From NCBI RefSeq assembly GCF_900114705.1, contig NZ_FOTW01000018.1:107892-171891 (forward strand): 64,000 nt of DNA, given 5' to 3'. The notes below the pieces were generated by a model, which had not been told where the DNA came from, searched no databases, and saw only the letters and a program-made list of their open reading frames with translations. Source of the DNA: Rugamonas rubra. Lineage in GTDB: Bacteria; Pseudomonadota; Gammaproteobacteria; Burkholderiales; Burkholderiaceae_D. Both the position numbers and the translations under genes were made by a program. Positions 45,799 to 54,112 of this stretch are shown here, piece by piece. Numbering within the stretch: the first letter of the stretch is position 1; each line of letters starts with the position of its first letter.

Positions 45799-46881
45799 AT
45801 GCCACAATTCGCCCCGCTCCAGAACGACACCTTCTTGCGCGCGCTGCTGCGCCAGCCCACCGAATACACGCCTGTCTGGCTGATGCGCCAGGCCGGCCGC
45901 TACCTGCCCGAGTACCGCGCCACCCGCGAGCGGGCCGGCTCCTTCCTCGGCCTGGCGAAAAATCCCGACTACGCCACCGAGGTGACGCTGCAGCCGATCG
46001 ACCGCTTCCCGCTCGACGCGGCGATCCTGTTCTCCGACATCCTGACGGTGCCGGACGCGATGGGCCTGGGCCTGTACTTCGTCGACGGCGAGGGACCGAA
46101 GTTCGAGCGTCCGCTGCGCACCGAGCAGGACGTGATGGCGCTGCGCGCGCCCGAGCCGGACTCGCTGGACTACGTGTTCAAGGCGGTCACCCAGATCCGC
46201 ACCGAATTGAACGGCCGTGTGCCGCTGATCGGCTTCTCCGGCAGCCCGTGGACGCTGGCCTGCTACATGGTCGAGGGCCAGGGCTCGCGCGAGTTCCACA
46301 CGATTAAGAAGATGCTGTACAACCGCCCCGAGCTGATGCACCACATCCTGGCCATCAACGCCCGCTCGGTGGCCGACTACCTGAACGCCCAGATCGACGC
46401 CGGCGCCCAGGCCGTGATGATCTTCGATTCCTGGGGCGGCGCGCTGGCCGACGGCGCCTACCAGGAGTTCTCGCTGCGCTACATGCAGCAGGTGGTGGCC
46501 CAGCTCAAGCGCGACAAGGACGGCGTCAAGATCCCCGCCATCGTCTTCACCAAGGGCGGCGGCCAGTGGATCGAGCAGATCGCCGACATCGGCGCCGACG
46601 CCGTCGGCCTGGACTGGACCGTCGACCTGGCCAAGGCGCGCGCGCTGGTCGGCCACAAGGTCGGCCTGCAGGGCAACCTGGACCCGGCCATCCTGTTCGC
46701 CAACCCGGAGCAGATCGGCGCCGAGGTGGCCAAGGTGCTGGCCGCCTTCGGCAAGCCGGCCGAGGGCAGCGGCCACGTCTTCAACCTGGGCCACGGCATC
46801 TCGCAGTTCACCCAGCCCGAGGCGGTGGCGGCGATGGTCGAAGCGGTGCACACACAGAGCCGGGCGCAACGCGCCGGTTGA
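45799..46881 (+). CDS. hemE: Uroporphyrinogen decarboxylase
   Basis: The ATG at 45799 gives 360 residues starting MPQFAPLQNDTFLRALLRQP. The HemE signatures are intact: PVWLMRQAGRYLPEYR near the N-terminus and GFSGSPWTLACYMVEGQGS. It removes four carboxyl groups from uroporphyrinogen III in heme synthesis. It is followed by a strong terminator and then the long non-coding DnaA-box region. hemE also borders the origin in several alphaproteobacteria, such as Caulobacter. Confidence 0.97.
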   Translation: MPQFAPLQNDTFLRALLRQPTEYTPVWLMRQAGRYLPEYRATRERAGSFLGLAKNPDYATEVTLQPIDRFPLDAAILFSDILTVPDAMGLGLYFVDGEGPKFERPLRTEQDVMALRAPEPDSLDYVFKAVTQIRTELNGRVPLIGFSGSPWTLACYMVEGQGSREFHTIKKMLYNRPELMHHILAINARSVADYLNAQIDAGAQAVMIFDSWGGALADGAYQEFSLRYMQQVVAQLKRDKDGVKIPAIVFTKGGGQWIEQIADIGADAVGLDWTVDLAKARALVGHKVGLQGNLDPAILFANPEQIGAEVAKVLAAFGKPAEGSGHVFNLGHGISQFTQPEAVAAMVEAVHTQSRAQRAG

Positions 46882-46897
46882 TGTAGTTGCTGAACAA

Positions 46898-46930
46898 GGG
46901 GCACGTTTCGGCTGAAACGTGCCCTTTTTT
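46898..46930 (+). terminator. Rho-independent terminator after hemE
   Basis: GGGCACGTTTC, loop GGCT, GAAACGTGCCC form an 11-bp perfect stem followed by a run of T. It isolates the downstream non-coding region from hemE transcription. Confidence 0.92.
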
Positions 46931-47124
46931 CATCCTGTTGTCTAGCCCTGAAAACCGACTTATGCACAATTTTTTTTGCTGCGGAAATAACAGGCAGAAC
47001 AATTCCTTCCACTCTGAAGAAACTGTCAAGTAATTGATTTTAAACAGTTTAATTATTGGTCTATTGACCAAGTTTTGGTAAGTTGTAAACCTTATCCCAA
47101 GGGTAGTGAGGGCTTATTTACTCA

Positions 47125-47158
47125 TTGTCCACAAAGTTATCCACACAAACTGTGGATA
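47125..47158 (+). repeat. DnaA-box cassette, copy 1
   Basis: A 34-nt segment reading TTGTCCACA-AAG-TTATCCACA-CAAAC-T-GTGGATA. It recurs at 47571-47604 with a single difference (T to A before GTGGATA). Copy 1 contains a perfect box on each strand plus a near-consensus box. Duplicated multi-box cassettes suggest a selected DnaA-binding array rather than chance. Confidence 0.85.
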
Positions 47159-47570
47159 AAAATGAAAAGTACTTAGTAAACCGCTACTTAGCCGCCAAGT
47201 TGAGGTTTCGGACGAGGTTCATGTTGCGCCGCACTATCTGCCGGCACGATTTTTGGCGCGATATTTCGCTTGTCCTTAAACAAACCTTGATGCGAAGGCA
47301 TGTGTAGAATGCTGATCGCCCGGCCGCATCCATGCCGCGCCGCATCAGTGGATAACTTTTTCGCCCGCGTTCAAAAAACACTTGATTTCGCGCAAAATAG
47401 CGACCTAAATACTTCACTTATGCACAGCGGCGGGGAAAAAACGGAAATTTTCCATCCCCTAGGGGGCATTTTCCAAGTTGTTGATTTTAAAGGGAAATAA
47501 TTTCTATTTTTTGCCCGGTTTACGATACTGGGGAGCACATCGGGGGCCGTTTCTCCGTATTAATTTTCTT

Positions 47571-47604
47571 TTGTCCACAAAGTTATCCACACAAACAGTG
47601 GATA
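47571..47604 (+). repeat. DnaA-box cassette, copy 2
   Basis: The second copy of the cassette, 446 bp after the first and 82 bp before the priA start. The one substitution weakens the reverse-strand box at its end; the forward boxes are unchanged. Confidence 0.85.
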
Positions 47605-47685
47605 CCTTCCGGCGCCCCGGCGGGCACGTTTTTCCCAGCGGTTTTCCATGATTCCCAGTGTGACTTTTGTAGATCGGCAGGACTG

Positions 47686-49719
47686 ATGCACGGCATTCCC
47701 CATCATTGCATTCTCCAAATCGTGCTCGATACGCCACTCAACGCCGTTTTCGACTACCGCTGGGTTTGCGATGCGGCAAACGAACCGCGGATCGGCCAGC
47801 TGGCCCTGGTGTCCTTCGGCCGGCGCGAGGTGGTCGGCCTGATCGTCGGCGTCGCCCACAGCACCGAAGTGCCCGAAGGCAAGCTCAAGGACGCGCTGTC
47901 GGTGCGCGAGCAGCTCGCGCCGCTGTCGCCGCAATGGCTGGCGCTGGCCGGCTTCGCCGCCGACTACTACCAGCGCCCGCTGGGCGAGGTGGCGCTGCCC
48001 GGCCTGCCGAAGAACCTGCGCGTGTTGACCACGGTGGCGCTGGACCGCGCGCTGAAGAAGCTGGCCAAGCACGACGCCGTGCACGACGGCACGCCGCTCG
48101 ACATGCCGCAGCTCAATCCGGCGCAGCAGGAGGCGGCCGACGCCATCGGCGGCGCCAAGGGCTTCAAGCCGACCCTGCTGTACGGCGTCACCGGCAGCGG
48201 CAAGACCGAGGTCTACCTGCAGGCCTGCGCCCAGGTGCTGGCGCGCGAGCCGCAGGGCCAGATCCTCATCCTGGTGCCGGAGATCAACCTGACGCCCCAG
48301 CTGGAGGGCAACATCCGCGCCCGCTTCCCCGGCGTCATGCTGGCCACCCTGCACAGCAGCCTGTCCGAGGGCGAGCGCATGCTGCACTGGCTGGCCGCCC
48401 ACCAGGGCCAGGCGCGCATCGTGCTGGGCACCCGGCTGGCCATCCTGGCCTCGCTGCCGCACTTGCAGATGATCGTCATCGACGAGGAGCACGACCCCTC
48501 GTACAAGCAGCAGGAGGGGCTGCGCTACTCGGCGCGCGACCTGGCCGTGTGGCGCGCCTGGCAGCTCGGCATTCCCATCGTGCTCGGCTCGGCCACGCCC
48601 TCGCTGGAGAGCTGGCACCACGCCCAGACCGGGCGCTACCGCCGCCTCGAGCTGCGCGAGCGCGCCGTCAAGAATGCCGTGTTGCCGCAGGTTAAGCTGC
48701 TCGACATGGAGCGTGACAAGCCCAAGGACGGCCTGACGGCGCAACTGGTGGCGGCGCTGCGCCAGCGCCTCGAACGCGGCGAGCAGTCGCTGCTGTTCCT
48801 CAACCGGCGCGGCTATTCGCCGGTGATCTGCTGCGAATCCTGCGGCTGGATCAGCGAATGCACCCGCTGCACCTCGTTCATGGTGCTGCACAAGCCGGAG
48901 CACCGCCTGCGCTGCCACCATTGCAGCCTGGAGATGCGCATCCCGCGCCACTGCCCGACCTGCGGCAACGTCGACCTGCAACCGCTGGGACGCGGCACCC
49001 AGCGCGTCGAGGAGGGCCTGCAGGCGCTGTTCCCCGAGGCGCGCATCCTGCGCATCGACGCCGACTCGACCCGCAAGAAGGGCAGCGCGCAGGAGGCCTT
49101 CGACAGCGTCCACCGGGGCGAGGTGGATATTTTGATCGGCACGCAGATGGTCGCCAAGGGCCACGACTTCAAGAAGCTGACCCTGGTCGGCATCATGAAC
49201 CCGGACACCGCGCTGTTCTCGCAGGACTACCGCGCCAGCGAGCGCCTGTTCGCCCAGCTGATGCAGGTGGCCGGCCGCGCCGGCCGCGCCGCCCAGACCG
49301 AGGGCGGCAGCGCCAGCGAGGTGTTGATCCAGACCCGCTACACCCAGCATCCGCTATACGGCGCGGTGGTCAACCACGACTACGACCATTTCGCCACGGC
49401 ATTGCTGGAGGAGCGCGAGCAGGCCGACCTGCCGCCCTATCTGTTCCAGGCGCTGCTGCGCGCCGAGGCGGCCGAGCTGGCCACGGCCATCGAGTTTTTG
49501 AGCATGGCGCGCGATTGCGTCGAGCATCCCGGCATCACGATCAACGATCCGATTCCGATGAGCATGACGCGGGTGCACAATGTGGACCGCGCCCAGTTGT
49601 TGGTGGAGTCGCCCTCGCGGCCGGCGCTGCAGGCCTTCCTGAAGCTGTGGACGGAGACGCTGCGGGCGATGAAGAGCCGGGTCAAGTGGTCGCTGGAGGT
49701 CGATCCGCTGGATATTTGA
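47686..49719 (+). CDS. priA: Primosomal replication restart helicase
   Basis: A 677-residue protein with an N-terminal fork-binding domain, then helicase motifs GVTGSGKTEVYLQ (Lys173) and DEEH (266-269). The zinc-binding insertion carries paired cysteines (CESCGWISECTRC, then CHHC and CPTC). The C-terminal lobe contains GTQMVAKGHDF and QVAGRAGRA. PriA reloads the replisome at stalled forks. It is adjacent to the DnaA-box-rich region. Confidence 0.96.
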   Translation: MHGIPHHCILQIVLDTPLNAVFDYRWVCDAANEPRIGQLALVSFGRREVVGLIVGVAHSTEVPEGKLKDALSVREQLAPLSPQWLALAGFAADYYQRPLGEVALPGLPKNLRVLTTVALDRALKKLAKHDAVHDGTPLDMPQLNPAQQEAADAIGGAKGFKPTLLYGVTGSGKTEVYLQACAQVLAREPQGQILILVPEINLTPQLEGNIRARFPGVMLATLHSSLSEGERMLHWLAAHQGQARIVLGTRLAILASLPHLQMIVIDEEHDPSYKQQEGLRYSARDLAVWRAWQLGIPIVLGSATPSLESWHHAQTGRYRRLELRERAVKNAVLPQVKLLDMERDKPKDGLTAQLVAALRQRLERGEQSLLFLNRRGYSPVICCESCGWISECTRCTSFMVLHKPEHRLRCHHCSLEMRIPRHCPTCGNVDLQPLGRGTQRVEEGLQALFPEARILRIDADSTRKKGSAQEAFDSVHRGEVDILIGTQMVAKGHDFKKLTLVGIMNPDTALFSQDYRASERLFAQLMQVAGRAGRAAQTEGGSASEVLIQTRYTQHPLYGAVVNHDYDHFATALLEEREQADLPPYLFQALLRAEAAELATAIEFLSMARDCVEHPGITINDPIPMSMTRVHNVDRAQLLVESPSRPALQAFLKLWTETLRAMKSRVKWSLEVDPLDI

Positions 49720-49741
49720 CCGCCCCGGCGGTCCCGGCGGC

Positions 49742-50641
49742 TCAGGCCGGCGGCAGCAGGTAGCGCTTGGCGGTGGCCACCACCTGCTCGGACAGCGCGC
49801 GGGTGAACGGCGTGTCCAGGTTCCAGGCGTGCCAGTTGAGGGCGACATCGATGCTGCGCCCCGGCGCCAGCTCGACCAGGCGCTCGTTGGCCAGCGCGTT
49901 GGCCGCCAGCAGTTGCGGCATCAGGCCGTAGCCCAGGCTGCCGTGGATGCACTCGTTGAAGCCGGCCGACAGCGGCATGTTGTGGTGGGGATACGGACCT
50001 TGCAGGTCGACCGTGTCGGCCAGGAAGCGCGCCATCAGGTTGCGCTCGCTCACCACGGCCGGCGCCAGCCGCACCGCCTCGACCGAGAAGCCGTCGCCGA
50101 ACCAGTGGCCGGCGAAGGCCGGCGTGGCCACGCAGACATAGCGCAGCAGGCCCAGCGGCGTCACGCCGGGGCCGTTGAGCTGCTCGGCCGGCGCCTCCTG
50201 CGCCTCGGCCACGCAGCCGAAGATGCTGCCCTCGTGCACCAGGTGCAGGGCCATCGCCTGCTCGCTGACGCGCACGTCGAGCTGGCAGCGCGGCGGCGAC
50301 AGCAGCGGTTGCAGGCTCAGCGGGAACCAGGTGGCCAGGCTGGCGGCGTCCACCGCCAGCGAGATTTCCGGCATGCTGACCCGGTTGCCCAGGTCGATGT
50401 CCAGCGCCGCCTCCATCAACTTGACGTTGCGGTGGTGCGAGACCAGGCGCTGGCCCAGGCCGGTCGGCACGGCCGGCTGGCCGCGCACGATCAGCAGGCG
50501 GCCGCTGGCATCCTCCAGCGCCTTGATGCGCTGCGACACCGCCGACTGGCTGATGCCCATGGCCACGGCGGCCCGCTCGAAGCTGCCATGGCTGGCCACC
50601 GCGTCAAGCACGGCCAAGGCCCGATAGTCTAGGTTTCCCAT
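49742..50641 (-). CDS. argP: LysR-family regulator, ArgP/IciA type
   Basis: A 299-residue LysR protein. The N-terminal helix-turn-helix LDYRALAVLDAVASHGSFER and the strongly conserved VRGQPAVPTGLGQRLVSHHR are typical of ArgP (also known as IciA/LysG). In E. coli it controls arginine export and several nucleotide-metabolism genes, and was first described as a protein binding AT-rich 13-mers at oriC. No exporter gene is adjacent; the divergent neighbour is a disulfide reductase. It is convergent with priA, 22 bp away. Confidence 0.88.
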   Translation of the reverse strand: MGNLDYRALAVLDAVASHGSFERAAVAMGISQSAVSQRIKALEDASGRLLIVRGQPAVPTGLGQRLVSHHRNVKLMEAALDIDLGNRVSMPEISLAVDAASLATWFPLSLQPLLSPPRCQLDVRVSEQAMALHLVHEGSIFGCVAEAQEAPAEQLNGPGVTPLGLLRYVCVATPAFAGHWFGDGFSVEAVRLAPAVVSERNLMARFLADTVDLQGPYPHHNMPLSAGFNECIHGSLGYGLMPQLLAANALANERLVELAPGRSIDVALNWHAWNLDTPFTRALSEQVVATAKRYLLPPA

Positions 50642-50812
50642 AAGCTGTACTTATAAAAATTAAAAAGGATAAGTGATACTAATGGGTTTTTTCCCAAAGG
50701 AAAACCGGAATTCGCAACGCGGGTATAGTATTCCTTTGAAATACATCAAACCGGAGCCGTTCATTTTGGACCAGCCTCCGCCTTGAATCGACACCTAGCC
50801 GGGGGAGACCGC

Positions 50813-52261
50813 ATGCAGACCAAACGAACCGAAGTGGCAGTGATCGGCGCCGGCACGGCCGGCATGTCGGCCTACCGCGCCGCGCGCGCCGGCGGCAAGC
50901 GCGCCCTGCTGATCGAGAGCGGGCCCTACGGCACCACCTGCGCCCGCGTCGGCTGCATGCCCAGCAAGCTGCTGATCGCCGCCGCCGAGGCCGCCCACGC
51001 GGTGCGCGCGGCGCCGGCCTTCGGCGTCCACCCCGGCCCCTTGCGCATAGCCGGCAAGGAAGTGATGGCGCGGGTGCGCGGCGAGCGCGACCGCTTTGTC
51101 GGCTTCGTCCTCGACGGCATCGAGCAGATCCCCGCCGAGGACAAGCTGCGCGGCCACGCCCGCTTTCTCGGCCCGGGCCGCCTGCAACTGGACGATCACA
51201 CCATCATCGAGGCCGATAGCGTGGTGATCGCGACCGGATCGACGCCGATCGTGCCCGACGAGTGGCGCCGCGCCGGCCCGCGCGTGATCACCAGCGACCA
51301 GGTGTTCGATTGGACCGACCTGCCCGACTCGGTGGCCGTGGTCGGCACCGGCGTCATCGGCCTGGAGCTGGGCCAGGCGCTGCACCGCCTGGGCGTGCGG
51401 GTGACCCTGTTCGCCCGTGGCGGCAGCGTGGTGCAACTGAGCGACCCGCTGGTGCGCGAGGTGGCCGCGCGCGCGCTGGCGGACGAGCTGGACATCCGCT
51501 TCCAGACCGAGATCGCCGCGCTGGAGGCGGACGCGGACAAGGACGGCGGGCAAGTGGCGCTGACCAGCCGCGACGCCGCCGGCAACTTGCGCACCGAGCG
51601 GTTCAGCTATGTGCTGGCGGCCATCGGCCGCAGCCCGAACGTGGGCGGGCTGGGGCTGGAGTCGGCCCAGCTGGCGCTGGACCGCCACGGCATCCCCCTG
51701 TACGACAAGCACACCATGCAATGCGGCAGCAGCGCCGTCTTCATCGCCGGCGACGCCGACAACGAGCGGCCGGTGCTGCCGGAGGCGGCCGACCAGGGCC
51801 GTATCGCCGGCGACAACGCCGCGCGCTTCCCCCGCACGCAACCGGGCCTGCGCCGCACGCCGCTGACGATCGCGTTCAGCGAGCCACAGATCGCCGTCGT
51901 TGGCGCCAGTTACAAGGAGTTGTGCGTATCGCACAGCGGCCGCTTCGCCATCGGCCAGGTCTCCTTCGAAAACCAGGGACGCAGCCGGGTGATGCTGCAA
52001 AACCATGGCATGCTGCGCGTCTACGGCGAGTTCGGCAGCGGCCGTTTCCTCGGCGCCGAGCTGGCCGGCCCGCGCGCCGAGCACCTGGGCCATCTGCTGG
52101 CCTGGGCCTGCCAGGCGAAACTGACGGTGGCGGCCATGCTGGACATGCCCTTCTACCATCCGGTGGTGGAGGAGGGCGTGCGCACCGCGCTGCGCGACCT
52201 GGCCCACCACCTGAGCAAGGAACCGGAGGAGGTCTGCCAGGACTGTACCCCGGGCACCTGA
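50813..52261 (+). CDS. Dihydrolipoyl dehydrogenase-like flavoprotein
   Basis: The ATG at 50813 follows GGGGGAGA and gives 482 residues. It has FAD site VIGAGTAGMSAYRAARAGG, redox cysteines 43 and 48 (TTCARVGC), NAD site VVGTGVIGLELGQAL, second FAD motif VFIAGDA, and the C-terminal HPVVEEG that supplies the catalytic His to the partner subunit. It is a class I pyridine-nucleotide disulfide oxidoreductase of the stand-alone dihydrolipoamide-dehydrogenase type. No 2-oxoacid dehydrogenase genes are nearby, so its disulfide substrate is uncertain. Confidence 0.85.
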   Translation: MQTKRTEVAVIGAGTAGMSAYRAARAGGKRALLIESGPYGTTCARVGCMPSKLLIAAAEAAHAVRAAPAFGVHPGPLRIAGKEVMARVRGERDRFVGFVLDGIEQIPAEDKLRGHARFLGPGRLQLDDHTIIEADSVVIATGSTPIVPDEWRRAGPRVITSDQVFDWTDLPDSVAVVGTGVIGLELGQALHRLGVRVTLFARGGSVVQLSDPLVREVAARALADELDIRFQTEIAALEADADKDGGQVALTSRDAAGNLRTERFSYVLAAIGRSPNVGGLGLESAQLALDRHGIPLYDKHTMQCGSSAVFIAGDADNERPVLPEAADQGRIAGDNAARFPRTQPGLRRTPLTIAFSEPQIAVVGASYKELCVSHSGRFAIGQVSFENQGRSRVMLQNHGMLRVYGEFGSGRFLGAELAGPRAEHLGHLLAWACQAKLTVAAMLDMPFYHPVVEEGVRTALRDLAHHLSKEPEEVCQDCTPGT

Positions 52262-52397
52262 GCGGACGGCGGCCGACGCGCAGAAATACAAGGTCCGCAG
52301 TGCGCATTTTGCCTATGGGACGCAAGGAAATCACCTGTCCGTCACAGGAACACGATATGCTTCTCGTCCGACAATAATAATTGTAAATAGGCAATAA

Positions 52398-53522
52398 GTG
52401 AAAATTCGCAAGGTCAGCCCGGCCGATTTGAAGGTCGGGATGTTGATTCCCTGGAATGTGTACAACGAGAGCGGCGGTCTGCTGGTACGCAAGGGACATT
52501 TGATCGCCAGCGCGGCGCAGATCGAGGCGCTGGTCGAACGCGGCTCCTTCGAGGACGACAGCGAACAAGGTGCGCAGACGCGCGGGCCGGATTCGGTGCT
52601 GCGCAAGCTCAACGCCGCCCAGTTGGAACTCCAGATGTTGCTGAAGGCGATCGCGCTGCGCGTGACGCCGCCCGACTTGCGCCGCCAGCTGGAGGATGTG
52701 GCCCGCTTGGTGGACGAAGCCGTGGCGTTGAGCGCCGATACCGCCCTGGCCGCCATCCTGCACAACCAGCAGGCGATGCCCTACCCGGTGCGCCACAGCG
52801 TCGACACGGCTGTGCTGGCCCAGGTGCTGGCGCGCGCCGTGAAGATGGCGCCGGCGCCCATGTTGTCGATGACCTTGGCGGCGCTGACCATGAACGTCGG
52901 CATGCTGGAGCAGCACGAACGCCTGCACGCCAGCCGCGCCCCGTTGACCGTGGCAGAGCAGGCCATGCTGCAGGCCCATCCGCAACGCGGCGTGGACCTG
53001 CTGCGCCAGGCCGGCATCGACGATCCGCTGTGGCTGGACTGCGTGCTGTCGCACCACGAGAACGAGGACGGCGGCGGCTATCCGGCCGGCCGTAACGGCG
53101 CCGACCTGGCCGAGGCCGCCAAAATAATCGCCATCGCCGACCGCTACAGCGCCCGCGTGGCCGAGCGCGGCTACCGCAAGAACCTGCCGCCCAACACGGC
53201 GCTGCGCGAGATTCTGCTCGAAGCGGGGCGCACACTGGACGGCCAACTGGCCGCCGTGCTAATTCGTGAACTGGGGATTTATCCTATCGGCACCTATGTG
53301 CGCCTGCTAAACGGCGAGATCGGCGTGGTCTCGCGCAAGGGCTTGAACCCGACCACGCCGCACGTCGAGTCCATCGTCGGCCCGCGCGGCGCGCCGCTCG
53401 ACGTCTTCCTGCGCCGCGACACCCGGGGCGAGCTGCACGGCATCCGCGAGGTGCTGGGCGCCGCCCAGGTCAACGCACCGTTCCGCATGGAGCAGATCTG
53501 GGGCCGCGTCGCCAGCCTGTAG
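52398..53522 (+). CDS. HD-GYP-like protein with degenerate HD motif
   Basis: A 374-residue protein read from a GTG at 52398. The N-terminus (PADLKVGMLIPWNVYNESG) is the DUF3391-like segment common in HD-GYP proteins. The GYP half is well kept: HHENEDGGGYPAG, then IAIADRYSARVAERGYRKN. However, the metal-binding HD pair, normally HDxGK, is replaced by MNVG in TMNVGMLEQ. Without it, cyclic-di-GMP hydrolysis is doubtful and the protein may be a sensor or scaffold. The C-terminal ~80 residues resemble the domain that usually closes this subfamily. Confidence 0.82.
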   Translation: MKIRKVSPADLKVGMLIPWNVYNESGGLLVRKGHLIASAAQIEALVERGSFEDDSEQGAQTRGPDSVLRKLNAAQLELQMLLKAIALRVTPPDLRRQLEDVARLVDEAVALSADTALAAILHNQQAMPYPVRHSVDTAVLAQVLARAVKMAPAPMLSMTLAALTMNVGMLEQHERLHASRAPLTVAEQAMLQAHPQRGVDLLRQAGIDDPLWLDCVLSHHENEDGGGYPAGRNGADLAEAAKIIAIADRYSARVAERGYRKNLPPNTALREILLEAGRTLDGQLAAVLIRELGIYPIGTYVRLLNGEIGVVSRKGLNPTTPHVESIVGPRGAPLDVFLRRDTRGELHGIREVLGAAQVNAPFRMEQIWGRVASL

Positions 53523-53544
53523 CATGCGCCACGGCGTGCGCCGC

Positions 53545-54027
53545 CTAGTTGAGCAGCGCGTCCAGCCGACCCTCGGCCGCCAGGTCGCGCAGGATGCCGA
53601 TGGTGTCGATGTCCGACTCCTGGTAGGCCGAGCGGCGGAACTCGTCGTACATGGCGTTGGCCGCGTCGGTGGCGGCGTCGTGGCCGTCGTCGTACTTGAA
53701 GCGCACGAACAGGGTGTCCGGATGCGGCGCCTCGATAATCATGCGCAGGCTGGAGGCGCTGATGTCCTTCTGCTCCGCCACTTCGACGCGCACTTCGCGC
53801 ATCGGCTCCAGCACCACCTGATCGACGATCACCAGCTCGCCGTAGCGCTGGCGGCGGTGGAAGCCGCGCTCGGTGCGCTGCTCGATCACGCATTCGTCCA
53901 GGTGCGGCACGAACAGCTTGGGCGACTCGGCGCGCAGCACCAGGCCGCGCCACAGCTGCTCCAGGCTGAGGGAGTCGATCAGCGGGTTGAGTGGATCGTT
54001 GATTTCGATTAAATGTTCAAATTTCAT
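53545..54027 (-). CDS. SRPBCC/DUF1857-like protein
   Basis: The ATG at 54027 gives 160 residues starting MKFEHLIEINDPLNPLIDSL. The pattern (a helical start, LWRGLVLRAESPKLFVPHLD, then VLEPMREVRVEV and a long C-terminal helix) matches the AtaL-like DUF1857 group of START/Bet v 1-fold proteins. These bind hydrophobic ligands in a closed cavity; the ligand is unknown. It is convergent with the HD-GYP-like gene. Confidence 0.7.
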   Translation of the reverse strand: MKFEHLIEINDPLNPLIDSLSLEQLWRGLVLRAESPKLFVPHLDECVIEQRTERGFHRRQRYGELVIVDQVVLEPMREVRVEVAEQKDISASSLRMIIEAPHPDTLFVRFKYDDGHDAATDAANAMYDEFRRSAYQESDIDTIGILRDLAAEGRLDALLN

Positions 54028-54112
54028 AATAGTGCCGTCAAGTGAGCCGGACGCAGGCGCGCCCCATTCCCGCATGGTAGCGCAACTCGGCGCGCCCCAT
54101 GCATGCGCGATA

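Larger units (their letters stand above)
46931..47685. other. oriC: Candidate replication origin: AT-rich DnaA-box cluster
   Basis: A ~755-bp stretch with no credible gene, much richer in A and T than its surroundings. Five exact TTATNCACA DnaA boxes are present: 46960-46968 (+), 47137-47145 (+), 47151-47159 (-), 47418-47426 (+) and 47583-47591 (+). There are also 8-of-9 matches at 47125, 47347 (-) and 47571. The pair at 47137/47151 forms an inverted repeat with a 5-bp spacer. TTGATTTTAAA occurs twice (47034-47044 and 47481-47491) in AT-rich tracts that could unwind. It is flanked by hemE and priA. Alternatives are a DnaA-titration site or a DnaA-regulated promoter for priA. GC skew could not be computed here. 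Confidence 0.6.

Noticed and set aside
47125..47500. Short open frames (60-77 codons) in the hemE-priA spacer
   Set aside because: They overlap the DnaA boxes, lack ribosome-binding sites and have no family resemblance.
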